DNA of 64,000 nucleotides, from contig JALQBC010000006.1 of the NCBI GenBank assembly GCA_023375675.1, positions 682,001 to 746,000 on the forward strand, in the 5' to 3' direction. This DNA is from Cytospora piceicola. Its lineage: Eukaryota; Ascomycota; Sordariomycetes; Diaporthales; Cytosporaceae. Positions 24,111 to 36,806 of the stretch are shown piece by piece. The number at the start of each line of letters is the position of its first letter. Position 1 is the first letter of the stretch. The notes below the pieces were generated by a model. That model did not search any database and was not told where the DNA came from. It saw only the letters and a list, made by a program, of their open reading frames with translations. A program made the translations under genes and the position numbers.

Positions 24111-26227
24111 TAAGTTAAAGCTAAGTTTCCGATATAAATCTATAGTATATACCGTAAGTAAGCGTTAATTTTAATATAAACCTCGAAGTTAAACTAGCTT
24201 AGCTTATAGTAGCTATTTACGTACTATATATAGTTAAGCTTTAATATTATAAAGCTGCCCTTTCTTTTATAAAGATCTTTTTATATTACTTTTACTAGTA
24301 CTAAGAACTTTTTTACGTATATATTTTAGCTAACGTAACGTAAAATGTTAAGCTTACCTTTATAACAGATATAACAGAAAATACTACGATAGATTAAATA
24401 AGAAAGGAGATATTATAAGCGAAATAAACGTTTTATAAACGCTGCGACTTAATTAGTCTATACTTTAATAAGTTCCGGTAAAAGGCAGCGAAATATACCT
24501 ATCTTCTGTTTTAGTTTAGCTATACCGGTTACTGTAATACGAAAGCCGTTTTAAGTAAGTAGATTTAAAAGGTTGAAATTACTAAAGTTATTTTAGTTAT
24601 AGTAGTAAAGTTTTAGCTAATGTCGTAAAATAAGTAAGTCTTTAAAATAAAAACAGCGGAAAAGTACGCCTTAAAGCTTAAAACGTTATTAGATAGTTTT
24701 ATAAGAAGCTATTATACTAAAACGGTTTTCTAAGTCGTCTATAATTATAGTAATAAACGTTATATCGGTATAAGACTTCGTAATAAACCGTTTATAAAGC
24801 TTAAACCTTATAGTAGCACTTATAGCTACTAACAGAAAGTTAGTATAGCTATATAGTTTAAAGAGTATATAAAAATATTAATTTCTATAAATTTTATAGT
24901 TTCTATATTAGTAGCGTATAATTTCTACTATTTAAGCCTTATTATAGTCTATTATATATAATAAAGGTTTATTATATATTATTAGGGTTTAAAGGACGTT
25001 AATAGCCTTTTTTAAATTATTAGTATATACTTAAACTTTATTAAAATATAAACTTAATATTTTTATATTTTATAACCTTACTTTACTTATTAAGTCTGTA
25101 TTCTTATATTCTTACTAATCCTTATACTTAAAAAAACCTACTATCTATTTATATTTATATTCTTTATTATACTATAATCCTACTCCGTCTTAGCTTTTTT
25201 ACTTTTACCTTTACTTTAAGTTTTTTTAAGAATCTCCGCTTTAATACTTTTAAGCTGTCGGTTTTAAAGCTTTAGCTTACCTATACTCGTAGTTTCGTAA
25301 GTTTCTGTATTAAATCCGATAAACTAGCTTTTCTTTTTAGCTTACTTTAGCTTTTTTATTACTTTTAGTTAGCTTTAACCGTTTTTTATTTTTTTAAATA
25401 GTAAACTTACTCTTATAAAGAGAATATTTACTACTTTTATTAAAGTAATAATAGTTAGTATATCCTTTATTATATATATTTAGGCTTAAGTAAATATACT
25501 CTTTACTTAGTCCTTTATTATCGATATATCGATATATACTATAGTCTGCTTAATATCGTTTAAGGTATAGTTTAATCGTGAGTATCTTATACTTAAGTAG
25601 TTCGAAAAGATAGCCTACTTATACTACTTGCTAGTAAAGCTCTTTTACTTCGAAGTCTGCTTAAACCTGCTCTTTAATCTTACGATCTTAAACTCTTTTA
25701 AGCTTAACGTTACGAATTACCTTTTTTTATAGAAAAAAATTAGTTATTTAGTAAGTAAAGGATAAACTTAAGAATAAATACCTTATTAGCGATAATAATA
25801 TTAATAACCGTAGGAACCTTACTTTTACAGAGCTTATTAATAATATAAATAGTTAAATCTCAGTCGTTATTATAATCCTTTAGCTTTTTAGTAAGGCCTG
25901 TAATAAGCTCTTTACTAATACTAAAGCTTACTAAAGCTAGCTTTCCTATAATAGAGTAAGGATTTAGAATAGCGATAATTAAAAAAAAAGGTAAGTAGAA
26001 TATATATAATATAAGTATTATATACTTAATACTAGTTAAGCTTAATCTACTTTAGTTAATAGTAAGTAAAGTAGGTTAAGAGTTAGTAGGTTTATTAGAT
26101 TCGGTTTAAAAAATATTTTATAGTATAAAAGTTTTAAAGGAAAGAAAGTATAGTAGCGGGGAGTTATAAGACGAAGGGTATAGCTATAAGCTCTAACTTA
26201 AGGGGTGCGGTATTTAAAATTTTTTTA

Positions 26228-26279
26228 TTAAAAGTGCCCTCGACGGCCGTTGTCCTTAAGACCCCTGTGGGACACCGTA
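26228..26279 (-). repeat. right terminal inverted repeat tip (52 bp)
   Basis: This is the reverse complement of 18825-18876 apart from one base. It marks the right end of the 7.45-kb element; the DNA to its right regains normal composition within about 50 bp. Confidence 0.9.
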
Positions 26280-27528
26280 GTTAATACTTCGCAATACTCT
26301 AATGGGTTAGGCGTATTTTATACCTAGAACGACCATATCATGGAAGAAAGTGAGGAGAATGTGTATGATTAAACCCCAATTTCCTCCTCAATACTTCAAT
26401 AAGGATTTACGTTAAAGGAATTGAGTCTGTTGTTGTTGCGTGTCGTCCTTGGTATCTACCCCCCCCTCCCCCAACATCAAGTACTCAAGTATGTGACGAG
26501 CAATCAACCCTAACCCTGCTTCCATACTCATGAGAGAACCTGGTGATAGACAGCTCTCCCATCTCAGATAGTGTTTTGGACGAGGCGGGAGGGGTGGGGT
26601 TGACTTGGGGAGACTAATGTTGACGTTTTGACGTTTGTCTCCGGTGTACGCTTTGAAGCCGATATCTGGGGCGCGATCCTAGGTCCAACGGACCCGATAT
26701 TCTTCCCTTGATAGATCAAGGGCAAGAACTCAGAAGCATCGTTTCCATCCTCTTTGAAATGGACTTCAGGACCGCACATCACAACTCACGAGTCTCACCA
26801 CCACCAACGACACCGGCATTGACGTATACAGGAGCCTGGTTACCCGGTTGGGTCGGACCGATCAAGCTCGTAACGACCTCGTCACCGTCACCGTCACCGT
26901 CACCGTCACCGACACCCTCATGATCCATGCACGCAGCCTCCTCTCCCGAATGCACTCCATCATCCTCAGCTTTGCTAACCTAATTTCTACACTTCTCCTA
27001 ATATCGAATCCCTCAATATCTCCTCACTTTATCTTGGGAGCACTCGCGGGTTCGCTTCTGTCTGATGTGTTGATGGACAGCCTGGACGGTGGTCTTCTTC
27101 CTTCCACATCATCCCCTTGCAGTGACTGTCCGCATCCATGACTTCTCAGGCGCAATCTAGCGGATCCCTTCCACCCCATGTTTCCATGCATGCAAGTTGA
27201 GAAAAGCATCCATCGCTGATTACCTCCTCGAAATGAATCACTCTTGCTCAACCGGCGACCAAGTAGGAAACCAGGAACTCACTATGAAGACGGAAACCAC
27301 CATGCCCAGTCCAAGCTCATGATCCTGTCAAAACATGCGCCGTATGCCGGACCAGGCCACAAAGGTGCTAGTGCAACGCAGAACGGATTCGTAGGCCGTC
27401 GTATCAGGGCCCAAGTGGAGCCATCAGTCATAACATAACGTGTGCCTCGGAATGGAGAACGGGGACTGTGCTGGTGGGTATGACCGTTGAAAAATATCAT
27501 CGGGCTGCTTCACCCAGGATCATCATCA
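26280..27528. other. intergenic between DNA element and sen1 3' end
   Basis: Composition is normal and no supported gene is present. It contains a C-rich tract near 26,460, two telomere-like CCCTAA units near 26,507, and a hexanucleotide (CACCGT)n run at about 26,881-26,912. Confidence 0.6.
26881..26912. repeat. (GTCACC)n hexanucleotide repeat
   Basis: Five tandem GTCACC units run from 26,881; the sequence then changes to GACACC. It lies in non-coding DNA. Confidence 0.9.
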
Positions 27529-30500
27529 TCAAGACCGCTTAGGCTTCTTCTGGATGAAAGGATCTGCCTTCTTTTTCTTCTTCTTTGGCTGGTGCTGTAC
27601 CTGTCCTTGTCCCTGTTGGTGTTGGTGTTGGTGTTGGTGTTGATGTTGATGTTGCTGTTGATGTTGCTGTCCCTAGTATCACTATTAACAAAATGCGTTC
27701 AATGCCATCTTTCCATGCTGACTTACCCGGGGCGGCCCGTTCGATGGTCCGCTAGGCGGCGGCCGATGAGTCGGTACAGGATCCGTAGGTCGGGGAGGTG
27801 GTCTTGAAGGCGGCGCAAGTCCCAAAACTTCCAGCGCAGAAGGATCAACAGGCTTGGGTGGTGGCGGCCTCGGCCTCTGCCCACCAGGTGGCGTGAAGGC
27901 AGCCCTCGGCCCGGTTGGCAAGGGCCTACTTCCGCCCGGTCCACGATTGCTGTTGGCTGAAGGGGTATTTTGCTGCTGATTCGAGGAAAGTTAGTACCAA
28001 TAATGCCACGAATTTATATGTTCAGATGACAACCGTGTCTGCTCTCCATTTGCCGAAACTTCGGTGGCGATTGGTCTGTTATCATGAGCTGTAGGGGCTG
28101 AGTTGTGACCTACTTGTCGCTTCGACGTGGGAACATCTCCTTCTTCAAGTGACCTTTTCTTCGACTCCCCGATCTGAGGAGGTCCCATACCCCTCGGCGG
28201 TGGAGCAACAATTTCACCCTTGTCATTGAAGCTCCCGATCGATCGCATTGGCGGTAGCGAGTTTCGTGATGCAGGTGGACAAGACGTCTGCGACTGGAGT
28301 GGCATCCCAGGGGCATCTTTCATCTCCGTGTCGGGCGACTTGAGGTTCCCCGAACCATTCTGGCCATCTGGGGGTAGTTTCTCAGTTGGCTTCCTTAGCT
28401 CTGCGAGCACGTCGCCTCTGGTATAGCGATATCGGGCCTTGGCATCCTTGATCAGCTTCGCCCAGAATTCACCTTGCACCAGAGCCCTCGAGTCACCAAG
28501 AATCCAGAGCGACGACTTCGCACGCGTCAGACCGACGTTCATACGTCTTATGTCAGTCATGAAACCGATACCTCCCCTGGGACTAGCTCGCACGCAAGAG
28601 AAAATGATGATCTCGCACTCCCGGCCTTGGAACGCATCGGTTGTGTTGAACTCAATGTCGTCGAAAATGCCATCGCCAAAGCGGTTAGCAAAGCGATCCC
28701 GCAAGGCAAACAGCTGGGCCTTGTAGGGAGTGATGATGCCGACCTTACCCTTGAGGTCGCAGTCTGGGTAGTCCAGCTTGAAGCGTGAATAGAGCTGCAT
28801 AGCAACCTCCAACTCGTTGGTGTTGACAAGGGACTGGCCCTTCCGACCTCGCTCCTGAACTCCTTCGACGTCAAAGAATCGGTACGGGCCGAGCAGCTTG
28901 GCCTCGTGCCACGGCTGCAGGCGGAGGCGTCCCATGTCGTCTCCGTCATAAAGCTTCCCTTCGTAGAATTCCGCACTTGGGAATGCGCTGATTTCTGGGT
29001 GCATACGGTACTGGGTATCCAGAAGGTGAACTTCGTTGGGATGGTTCTGTTGCATGCGGACGAACAGACTCTGGTCGTAGCCGTATCGGGCAGCAGATTG
29101 CGAGAGGACAGTTGGGGGCAACTGTTTGGGATCTCCGACGAGGATACACTTGGTGCACCCGTACTTCAGTGGAATGAGCGCGCTGAGTTCCACACATTGC
29201 GCGGCTTCGTCGATGATGACAGTCTCGAACTCAACGTTGAGGTTCTTGAACATCTCGTGACCACTACCACTGAGTGTTGCACAGAGAACCTGGGACGAAT
29301 CCAAAATTTGTTGCTGGATCAACCTGCGTCTGACCTCGCTCTCCCGGACGTACGTGTTGCCGCTGTCCTTGTCTGCATCAATCCTAGCACCAATATGTGC
29401 CTGACGACGCTTGAGGACGTCAAACTGGCGTTCCAGAGTACCCTGGAGCGTCCTGTCATCGCTGGCTCTGGCAGCATCGAGCCTAGGCCGTAAGTCGTTG
29501 AGCTGCATCTTGATTTCACCAGCCTCCTGGTGCATTTTATCACGTTCACTCGTCACCGGGCCGTTTTTGTTGAGCTCAGCTTCCATCTTTGATTTGACCA
29601 ACTCGTCAAGTGTCACATCCTTCACCTGGGTGTTGATGGCATCGGATCGGCCCAGACGGAGAACATTGATCTTGTGGTGCGCACCGTTCATCGTCTTCAC
29701 ACCCTGCTTCAAACGCAGAACCAATTCATCGACCGCTGCATTGCTAGGAGCACACACTAGGAGCTTCTTCATTGGTGGCGGCTGGTTCGCATGTGCCCCT
29801 GGGCCCTGCGGTCGCGCTATAGGGACGGCAACCGCAGATTTGTTATTTATGTGGCCCGTCAACAATGCCCCGACCATCGCAACAATTGTCTTAGTTTTAC
29901 CAGTTCCTGGTGGACCCTGTACAAGAGTGAACCCGTCGTTGTCCTTGGCGTTCATAATGGCTTTGGCCTGACCGGGGTTTAGAAAGTAGTTCTTCATCAC
30001 GTTGTCGATCGCCTCGTGACCATAATTGAGAAGCGGAGAGGGTTTGGCCTCCAGAACTTCATCCATGAGATCGTAGAACTGTAAGCTCTCTAACGCCGCA
30101 TATTCACGCTCAGTGGTGGTCATGTTGGTGATCCTGATGGCAAAAAGCTCCGCGCCTGGTTGCAGTACAGCCATGATCTGGTTATTCCTGCCGCTCAAAC
30201 GGTATGCCACCTCCAGGTTCTCTTTCTTGAATGTGGTCTTCCAGATACGGGCCAGACAGTGAGGAGCGTCCTTCTTGTTCAAGGGGTCGTCAGACTTGGA
30301 CAATATGACAATATCTCCCTCGCTCAATCGTTGGTCCTTGTTCTTGGCCGCAGGCATCAGAGTGGTCACTTCCATGAACTTGTCCACCGTCATGCGGTTC
30401 ATAATCTTAATGCCAAACGGTTTGGAAGTCGTCTCATTCTTTGCAGTGACAAAAGAGCGCCATGCTTCGTACCGTAGAAGAGGAAAGAAGGTGGCCTTGT

Positions 30501-33500
30501 AGTCCCGATGGGTCATGTACGTGTTCGCAACCTCCAAACATGCATCGCCATTTGGTGGATCATTGCCCTCGTGGAAGATGTCCCACTCCAAAATGGATTG
30601 GTGCAAGACGTCCATAGGCGGGATGATTCTGGCTCGGAGATCTTTCGCGGTCCGCATGATTTTCTCCTTCTTCAGGGGGCCCATCTTCTTTGCCGCCAGT
30701 TCGAGCGCGCGCTTCTTCGCGTCATGGTCCAGCTTGCTGCCGTCCTTGTTGGTGACAACAACCTCGTCGTCCGATGAGTCGTCCTCCTCCTCAGAGCTAT
30801 CCACCATCATGTCACTTTTCTGTTGTGGCCCGTGGTCCTTGCCCAGAACTCCGGCTACGCCTTGCAGACCAGAGCCTTCTCCTGGCACCACGCGCAGAGC
30901 TTTGGCTTGAGCTATGGCAGCCGCGTCCCGTTCAGCTTTGTCCGCTCTCGCCCGCTTCCTCTCTTCGATGATCTTAGATGCGGTGAGTCTATTAGGCTCT
31001 GGGCGCAACAACTTCGGCTTGGACTTCTCAGCCGTGACACGCAGTTTGTCGAGCTTACTAGCGAGTGGTTTGGTATCCCGAGTGGTTGACAGAGGCGTTG
31101 GGCCACCAAAACGGGATGAAGTGGCGGGAGGCCCAGATTTGGACCATGCGTCGAGGCTGCTCTGCTTCTTCGGCTTCTCCACGATTTTGACAACTTCTGG
31201 TATATCCTCTTCTTCACCGAGTGCTTTCAGAAGCTCCACTCGCTGAGTCCCAGTCAGGTTCGTGTTGACGTGATACCTGCCATCCGGCTTAGGGATACAT
31301 GCGTTTCGTATCAAAAGCGCGGTCTTCTCGTCAACCTCAAGTCCATACTCGGCCAGACGGTTGAAAAGCTTGACCAAGGTCTGGACAGTACGATCCAAGA
31401 GATAAAGATCACGCAGCTTGATCATATCTGCCATACCGCGGGTGTTCGACCGTGGCTGCTCCAAAACAGCCTTCATTCCATCTGTTTCTGAGCCATGCGA
31501 CCGGAGCGCTGATGCGACGACACCATCCTGTGCAAGAAGTCCCTGAGCGAGTTCCATGGTTTTACGGCAAAAACTTTCCAAGATAGCCTTCTCCATCTCT
31601 TGGGACCAGTGACGGAGCTGGATGAAGGCATGCTGCATTCCCTCCCACTGTGATGTCCACCAGGACATCACGGCAGCATGCTCAATACCAGACAAGGTCC
31701 GGGATCTCAACAGTCCAGAGGTATCACAAAGGGCACTGACTACATCCTGGCTGCAAATCAAGACGTGGGGCATTGGCGCAAACGGATTCATCGAGTCCTT
31801 GTCGTAGGTCACACTCCTGACAACGTCGGAGAAGGTTGACAAGAATAACTGGAAATAGTCCTGGACCATTTGCCCCACAGCCTCTGATCTGGTCGTTTCG
31901 CCAGTCATCGTCTTGATCAATGAGATACCAGCCTCCCTGATAGGATCCTCGCTGTGAATCAGAGACGAGACGACGGCATACATCATCCCACTTTGTGGAT
32001 CAATGCAGAGTGTCTCCAGATCAGCCAGAGTGAAGCCACTGAGGCGCTCCAACATGCGACCAATTGCTTCCGAGGTCTGTTCCAAGTCCGAGTTAAATAG
32101 CTGCTTATCAGGATCCTTCAAGGGTACCCGCTTTGGAGGAGGGAACCTGCCAACACCACTGAGTGGGTGTGTCGCAAGTAGCATAGACCTCGCGATTTCG
32201 GTAGTGCCAGGCCGGCCGGGCCAAAATATCTCTAGGAACCTTTCCCACAATTTGGCCGAGTGCCTCGGGTTAGTCCTGGGTATCTTGGCTTGCCCACGCG
32301 TAAGAGTCATCCATTCTGTGCGGGTTGTCTTAGCATCGAGGAGCAGAGACGTCTTGATGACCTCGATGGCTGTTTGCGACAACCCTACATTGTAGCGGTC
32401 CTCCGACCGGAGTTCTGCGGCAGGATTGATGACGCTCGTTGCGTATTTGACGACGAGGTTGATGAGAGAGTTTATGTAAATAACAGATGTGCCCATGCGA
32501 ATCTGAAACGTGGTCCCGTTGAATTTCTGGAGCGCTGTTTGGAGCGCGTACAAGCCAGCAATGGTGCGCGTGACTTGTGCTTCCCGGCAGGTGGCCGGAT
32601 CTGGATGAGGACTAAATAGATGGTCTGTAAGGGATTGACACACGTCGGGCAATTCATGTTGCTGAAGCGACTCGAGAACGGTCTTGATCCAGACGGCAAG
32701 AAATGGAACACGAATGTGTCCATCGGCAACAAGTCTATCGTATTCCAGAGATCTGGAAAGCAAGCGGTTGAACGCAGGGTTCATAAAGACAAACTGGGCA
32801 AGCTGCGACCGTGGCAGGTCAATGGCACCCCAGAATGCTTTGGGTGATTTCTGCAAGAGGGCAGAAATCGCCTGTAGGACCAGGAGCAAAATCTGGTCCG
32901 AGTCACAGAGCTGGAGATGTTGAATGGTCAGTTGGTAGACATCCGCCTCCAAACCTCGAAGACAATGTAGCACGATGTCTTCACTCATGACATTCAACAG
33001 CAGCAGAAAACCCTCCCAAAAGACCTTGATCTTGTTCTGGGATGCGCGCAGCTTGCCCGTAGTGGGTTCCACCGAGTACACGTCTCGAATGGCAGTGGTG
33101 AGGGACTCATTCACGGCGAAGTTGAACTGCTCGGTCGTGAGGCTTTCATCCTGTAGGGCCTCCCAGGCCGACCTAGCAAAGCGGTTGCGATACTGGTCTT
33201 CCTCGAAAAGGAAGAAGGCCATAGTGGGTACAACCTGCAGTCCCAACTTAAGGGGTTTTCGTGTCTGGACGTCCTGGAAGACCTTATTGAAGTACCGCTG
33301 TCGGGTTTGAGGCTCCCCAACGTAGGACATACAACACAATGCTTCAAAGAGAGCCAGCATGGCGCTATCATCATGCTGTGCAACTTTGGCCGAGCTCATC
33401 GGTCCGTGCTTGAGGAGTATTTCATGAGCCTTTTCGAGACCACGGTCTATTCGAGCTTTGTCGAACTGGTTCAGTTTGTTCTCCATGATGGTTGCTACAT

Positions 33501-33924
33501 CCTCATCGAAGGAACTACACGCCCTCGTCAGCGGCCATCCACCTCCCCGGCCAGAACCTACTTACCCTTGCAATTTTTCGTAGAACTTCTTCCGATGCAT
33601 GTGCCAGCGCAACACACAGGCATCGCACTTGGTCAGGAAGGACTCGGTACGCTCTATCCATAGTTCTTTCAAGCCGCTCGATTGCTCTTCTGTGATGCCC
33701 ACCAGCAGACTCAGGTCATAGGTGAGCTCTACGCGCCGTTGTGCATCTTGTATTCTTCGCTGCTTCTCCTCTGCGGTGATCTCTTTGGAAGGTTCGGGAT
33801 CTTTGTAGTCCTCGTCGTCTTCTTCATCGACTTTTGGACAAAGCAGGTGATGCGCAGCCGGGATGGTGACCCATTCTTTGTAGGATTCTGTGACCCCTTC
33901 GTAGATTCTATTGGTTTCGTCCAT
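27529..33924 (-). CDS. sen1: Sen1-type superfamily 1 helicase
   Basis: Proposed exons on the minus strand: 33924..33566, 33514..(28060 or 28114), 27975..27727, 27672..27529; about 2,050-2,070 aa, the usual length for fungal Sen1. The 51-bp first intron and the last (54 bp) have good GTAAGT donors. The third exon boundary has a poor GTTTCG or better GTAGGT donor, both phase 0. The N-terminal half is the helical Sen1 region. The helicase core carries GPPGTGKT (about residue 1,316), IDEAAQC (about 1,552), the QYRMHPEIS motif and GLTRAK. The last exon encodes a Gln/His run followed by a KKKKKKADPF... basic tail that looks like a nuclear signal. Sen1 unwinds RNA:DNA hybrids and ends non-coding RNA polymerase II transcription. 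Confidence 0.92.
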
Positions 33925-35845
33925 AATGCCGACCCGTTATTGTCATTGCGACTGGGAAGTCGGACTCGAATGGGAGAACAAGGAAGGCGAGGTCGAGATC
34001 TGCTCAGGATGGACGGTACGAGCACTCGGGAAGCTCGTCTAAAAGCCTCGGCAAAGATGAGGAACTCGAAAGGTATCCTCGAATCGTGTGGTTCCGAGAC
34101 AGGAGGCAGTAGTATCGTGGGGTACTACCTGAAACAAAAGTGTGAACGCTGGCCACGAAGAAAGACTCGGTAGTGTTTCCGCAGAGTAAAAAAGAAAGTC
34201 AGCGCGGGAGGCTACCGTCGGCCTCAGTGGGTGAGAAGGGGAAATGAGACGGCTTTTAAAGACCAGCTACAACGTGGCACGAAGGTCTCGAATTACCTGG
34301 AGTACCTAGTTTTTTGGGTTGCCCAGCACTAGATGTGGCAGAGAACGATGTGCTGGTTGACGTGGTTGATGTCTGTGTCTGTGTCTTTGGCCCGGGCGCT
34401 AAAATTCGACCGTCGACGGAAGGAAGTCGCGTTTAACAGTGCCGGTCGCGCTTTCACGTCACCAATTTAGAGCCCCTGTTGACTCGGCTGCCGGCCGTGA
34501 GACACTTTGGACCCACCCGGAGCTTGCGAACGGAGCTCGTGCTTGCGGGGCCCGGGCTACGGGGATCGGTGGTGGGTAAGGTTAACAGGCGGAAGTGCGA
34601 TTCGCTCGTGATTGGTCGATATATGCCTTGCGACGTTGAGGCTCACGAAAGGCTGAACAGTAATACTGTACTCTTTTCAATGGAAGTGGAAGTTCCTTTT
34701 ATTCGCGATTTACAATACGCAATGTGCCATACGCGATGTGCAATATTTCGGAAGGCGTCTGGCTGTTTTCGGAAAGCATAGGGAAGCCACCTGCCACCAC
34801 TCAAGCTGGGTACTTCCTTTCAGGGATTACTTACACGTGACTCTGGAGTTGGTTTACCATCGAAGTTTTGGTGGCAGTGACCATCAACTTATCCTGCCTT
34901 CCGTCTACGTTGACTATACACTTCGTATCCCCAGTCTCTTTCCCGGAACTTCGTTTTGTTTCTCTACTATTCAATTCGGTGGTGGCATGTCTCACGCTTT
35001 TACTGCAACCTCCATTCCTTCCCTTGCCTCGGGCAGACTGGCAGAGTGGCAGACTGGCAGGACCTTGTTCCAGCCACTGCAGGTGTGTACCTTGTAGGAA
35101 AAGGTGTGGATACCTAGGTATTCGAAGTCACAGAGGATCCTGGACGTATTGCAATGCTCACCACCTAGGTACTTTTAAGTACACAGTGAAGTCTAAAAAC
35201 ATATTCTATGTAGCAACAACAAATCAGGCACTGAGACATACCAGCACCTCAGTATTAGGCACCTGTGAAGGTGTCGAAGGCAACCTTCGCACTGGAACAG
35301 AGTCTTCGGAATGTACCTTAGGCCATGTAGGGAATTATAGACAGGACTGTCTGACGGAAGGAAATGATGAAAGATGATTAGTATCTCCCTTCAAGGGTTT
35401 GGGATATACCCGTAACCAGCCATCGCGTTTCCATGTGTCGTTTTGTGAACAAGCCCGGTTCTTTAGCAGTTTGCACATCACGGGCTTTGCTGTCGGTCAG
35501 TCGGTGTGGGCGAGAGCACTCTTGAGACACCGAATAGTCAAAGTGAGGTTCACCTGCTTAGTCAAATCATGTACGAAGGTGGCGCAGCTCCTAGTGTAAT
35601 TAGTGTCGCCACGTGCAGCAGCCTGCAGCTTACGTACTGTGCTGCAGGCCGCAATCATATGGTCATCACTCCTTCTACAACCTTCTCCGTCGACTTTCAC
35701 CCGACAACCCTGCCAACCTAGAGTTTATTACCTTCGTCTTCACCTTTCATCGACCACAACCCATCCCATTTACTAACTCGCCGCTTTTCGATATCGCAAC
35801 ACATCCAAGCAGACGATTCCCCAAGGGGACGATTCCAACCTCACC
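33925..35845. other. divergent promoter region, sen1 and BAX-inhibitor family gene
   Basis: This is 1.9 kb between two divergently transcribed genes. It includes a perfect TACCTAGGTA palindrome at 35,111-35,120 and a related one near 35,165. No supported gene; the short frames show no domain. Confidence 0.6.
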
Positions 35846-36806
35846 ATGTCGGACGCAAAGTACACCCCCGCCCCACAACAGGACCCCGACGCCGTTCACG
35901 CGCCGCCGCCTGCGGGCCCCGCATCATCGTCACATGAATTCAACTCGTTCAACCAGGCACCGCCCTCGTACCAGGACGACGAGGCCCGGCTCTTCGCCGG
36001 CGAGGGCGCCGCGCGCTCCTCCGAGGACAACATTCCCGACGACTTCAAGTTTGGCGGCAGCGTCGCCGAGGCCACCATCGACATCCGCAACCAGTTCGTG
36101 CGTAAGGTCTACACCATCCTGACGGCCCAGCTGCTTCTCACGGGCGCCGTGAGCACCGTCAGCTTCGTCAGTCCCGCGTACAAGGAGTGGATTCAAAGCC
36201 ACCCGGCGTTGGTCTTCGTCTCCGTATGTCGCGTCTCATTTTCCATTCCTCCCTTGCCCCAAAGAAGTACTCCCTTGAAACGTATATGTGGAAACTAACT
36301 ATGTGCGACTATAGCTATTCGGCGCCATAGGCTTCATGATCCTGACATACTGGAAACGCCACTCCTACCCGACCAACCTCCTGTTCCTCTCCGGCTTCAC
36401 CCTCCTCGAGGCATACTCCATTTCGGTGGTAGTGTCCCTTTACGACACCTCCATCGTCCTCAACGCGGTGCTGCTCACGGGTGGAATCTTCATCTTCCTG
36501 ACCGCCTTCGCGTGCCAGACTAAATACGACTTCACCTCATGGATGCCCTACTTGTTTGGCGGGCTCTGGGGCCTCATGCTGTTCGGGTTCATGGCTATGT
36601 TCTTCCCCTATAGCAGCACTGGCGAGCTGATATACGGGGGGCTGTCGGCTTTGATCTTCAGCGGCTACATCCTGGTCGACACGCAGCTCGTCATGAGGAA
36701 GCACCACGTCGAGGAAGAAATATGTGCCGCCGTGGCGCTTTACGTGGACGTACTGAATCTGTTTCTAGCTATTCTGCGTATCCTAAACAGCCAGCAGAAT
36801 AATTGA
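35846..36806 (+). CDS. BAX inhibitor-1 / Bxi1 family membrane protein
   Basis: CDS join(35846..36223, 36315..36806), 289 aa, with a 91-bp GTATGT...TATAG phase-0 intron. The first 85 residues are Pro/Ser/Asp-rich with a PPSYQDDEARLF motif. Seven hydrophobic segments typical of the BI-1/LFG family follow, starting at RNQFVRKVYTILTAQLLLTG (about residue 80). The signature block FSGYILVDTQLVMRKHH is near 240, and a C-terminal helix LYVDVLNLFLAILRIL is present. Yeast Bxi1/Ybh3 and animal LFG proteins sit in ER, vacuole or Golgi membranes and affect calcium leak and stress-induced death. The exact role here is not known. Confidence 0.92.

Larger units (their letters stand above)
18825..26279. mobile_element. 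7.45-kb DNA transposon with long terminal inverted repeats, RIP-inactivated
   Basis: The two ends are inverted copies of one another. The outer 52 bp (18825-18876 and 26228-26279, beginning TACGGTGTCC) differ at one base. Beyond them, inverted similarity continues in patches to about 19,410 and 25,735. An example is TTTAAACCGAATCT followed by a homologous block in both arms. The arms are thus about 0.58 kb, diverged by C-to-T and G-to-A changes. Immediate flanks are GTAGTTGAT on the left and GTTAATAC on the right, so the target duplication is ambiguous (TA, or a degenerate 8-mer AGTTGATT/AGTTAATA). The interior is TpA-rich, CpA-depleted and has no intact ORF. Long arms recall Mutator-like elements, but I could not identify a transposase, so the superfamily is open. 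Confidence 0.8.

Noticed and set aside
18825..26279. Starship giant element or Helitron
   Set aside because: At 7.45 kb with clear inverted terminal repeats and no visible tyrosine-recombinase captain or Rep/helicase motif, neither fits.
26881..27670. Short repeats near 26.9 and 27.6 kb as CRISPR-like arrays
   Set aside because: They are simple hexamer and triplet runs without spacers; the one at 27.6 kb encodes the Gln/His run of Sen1.
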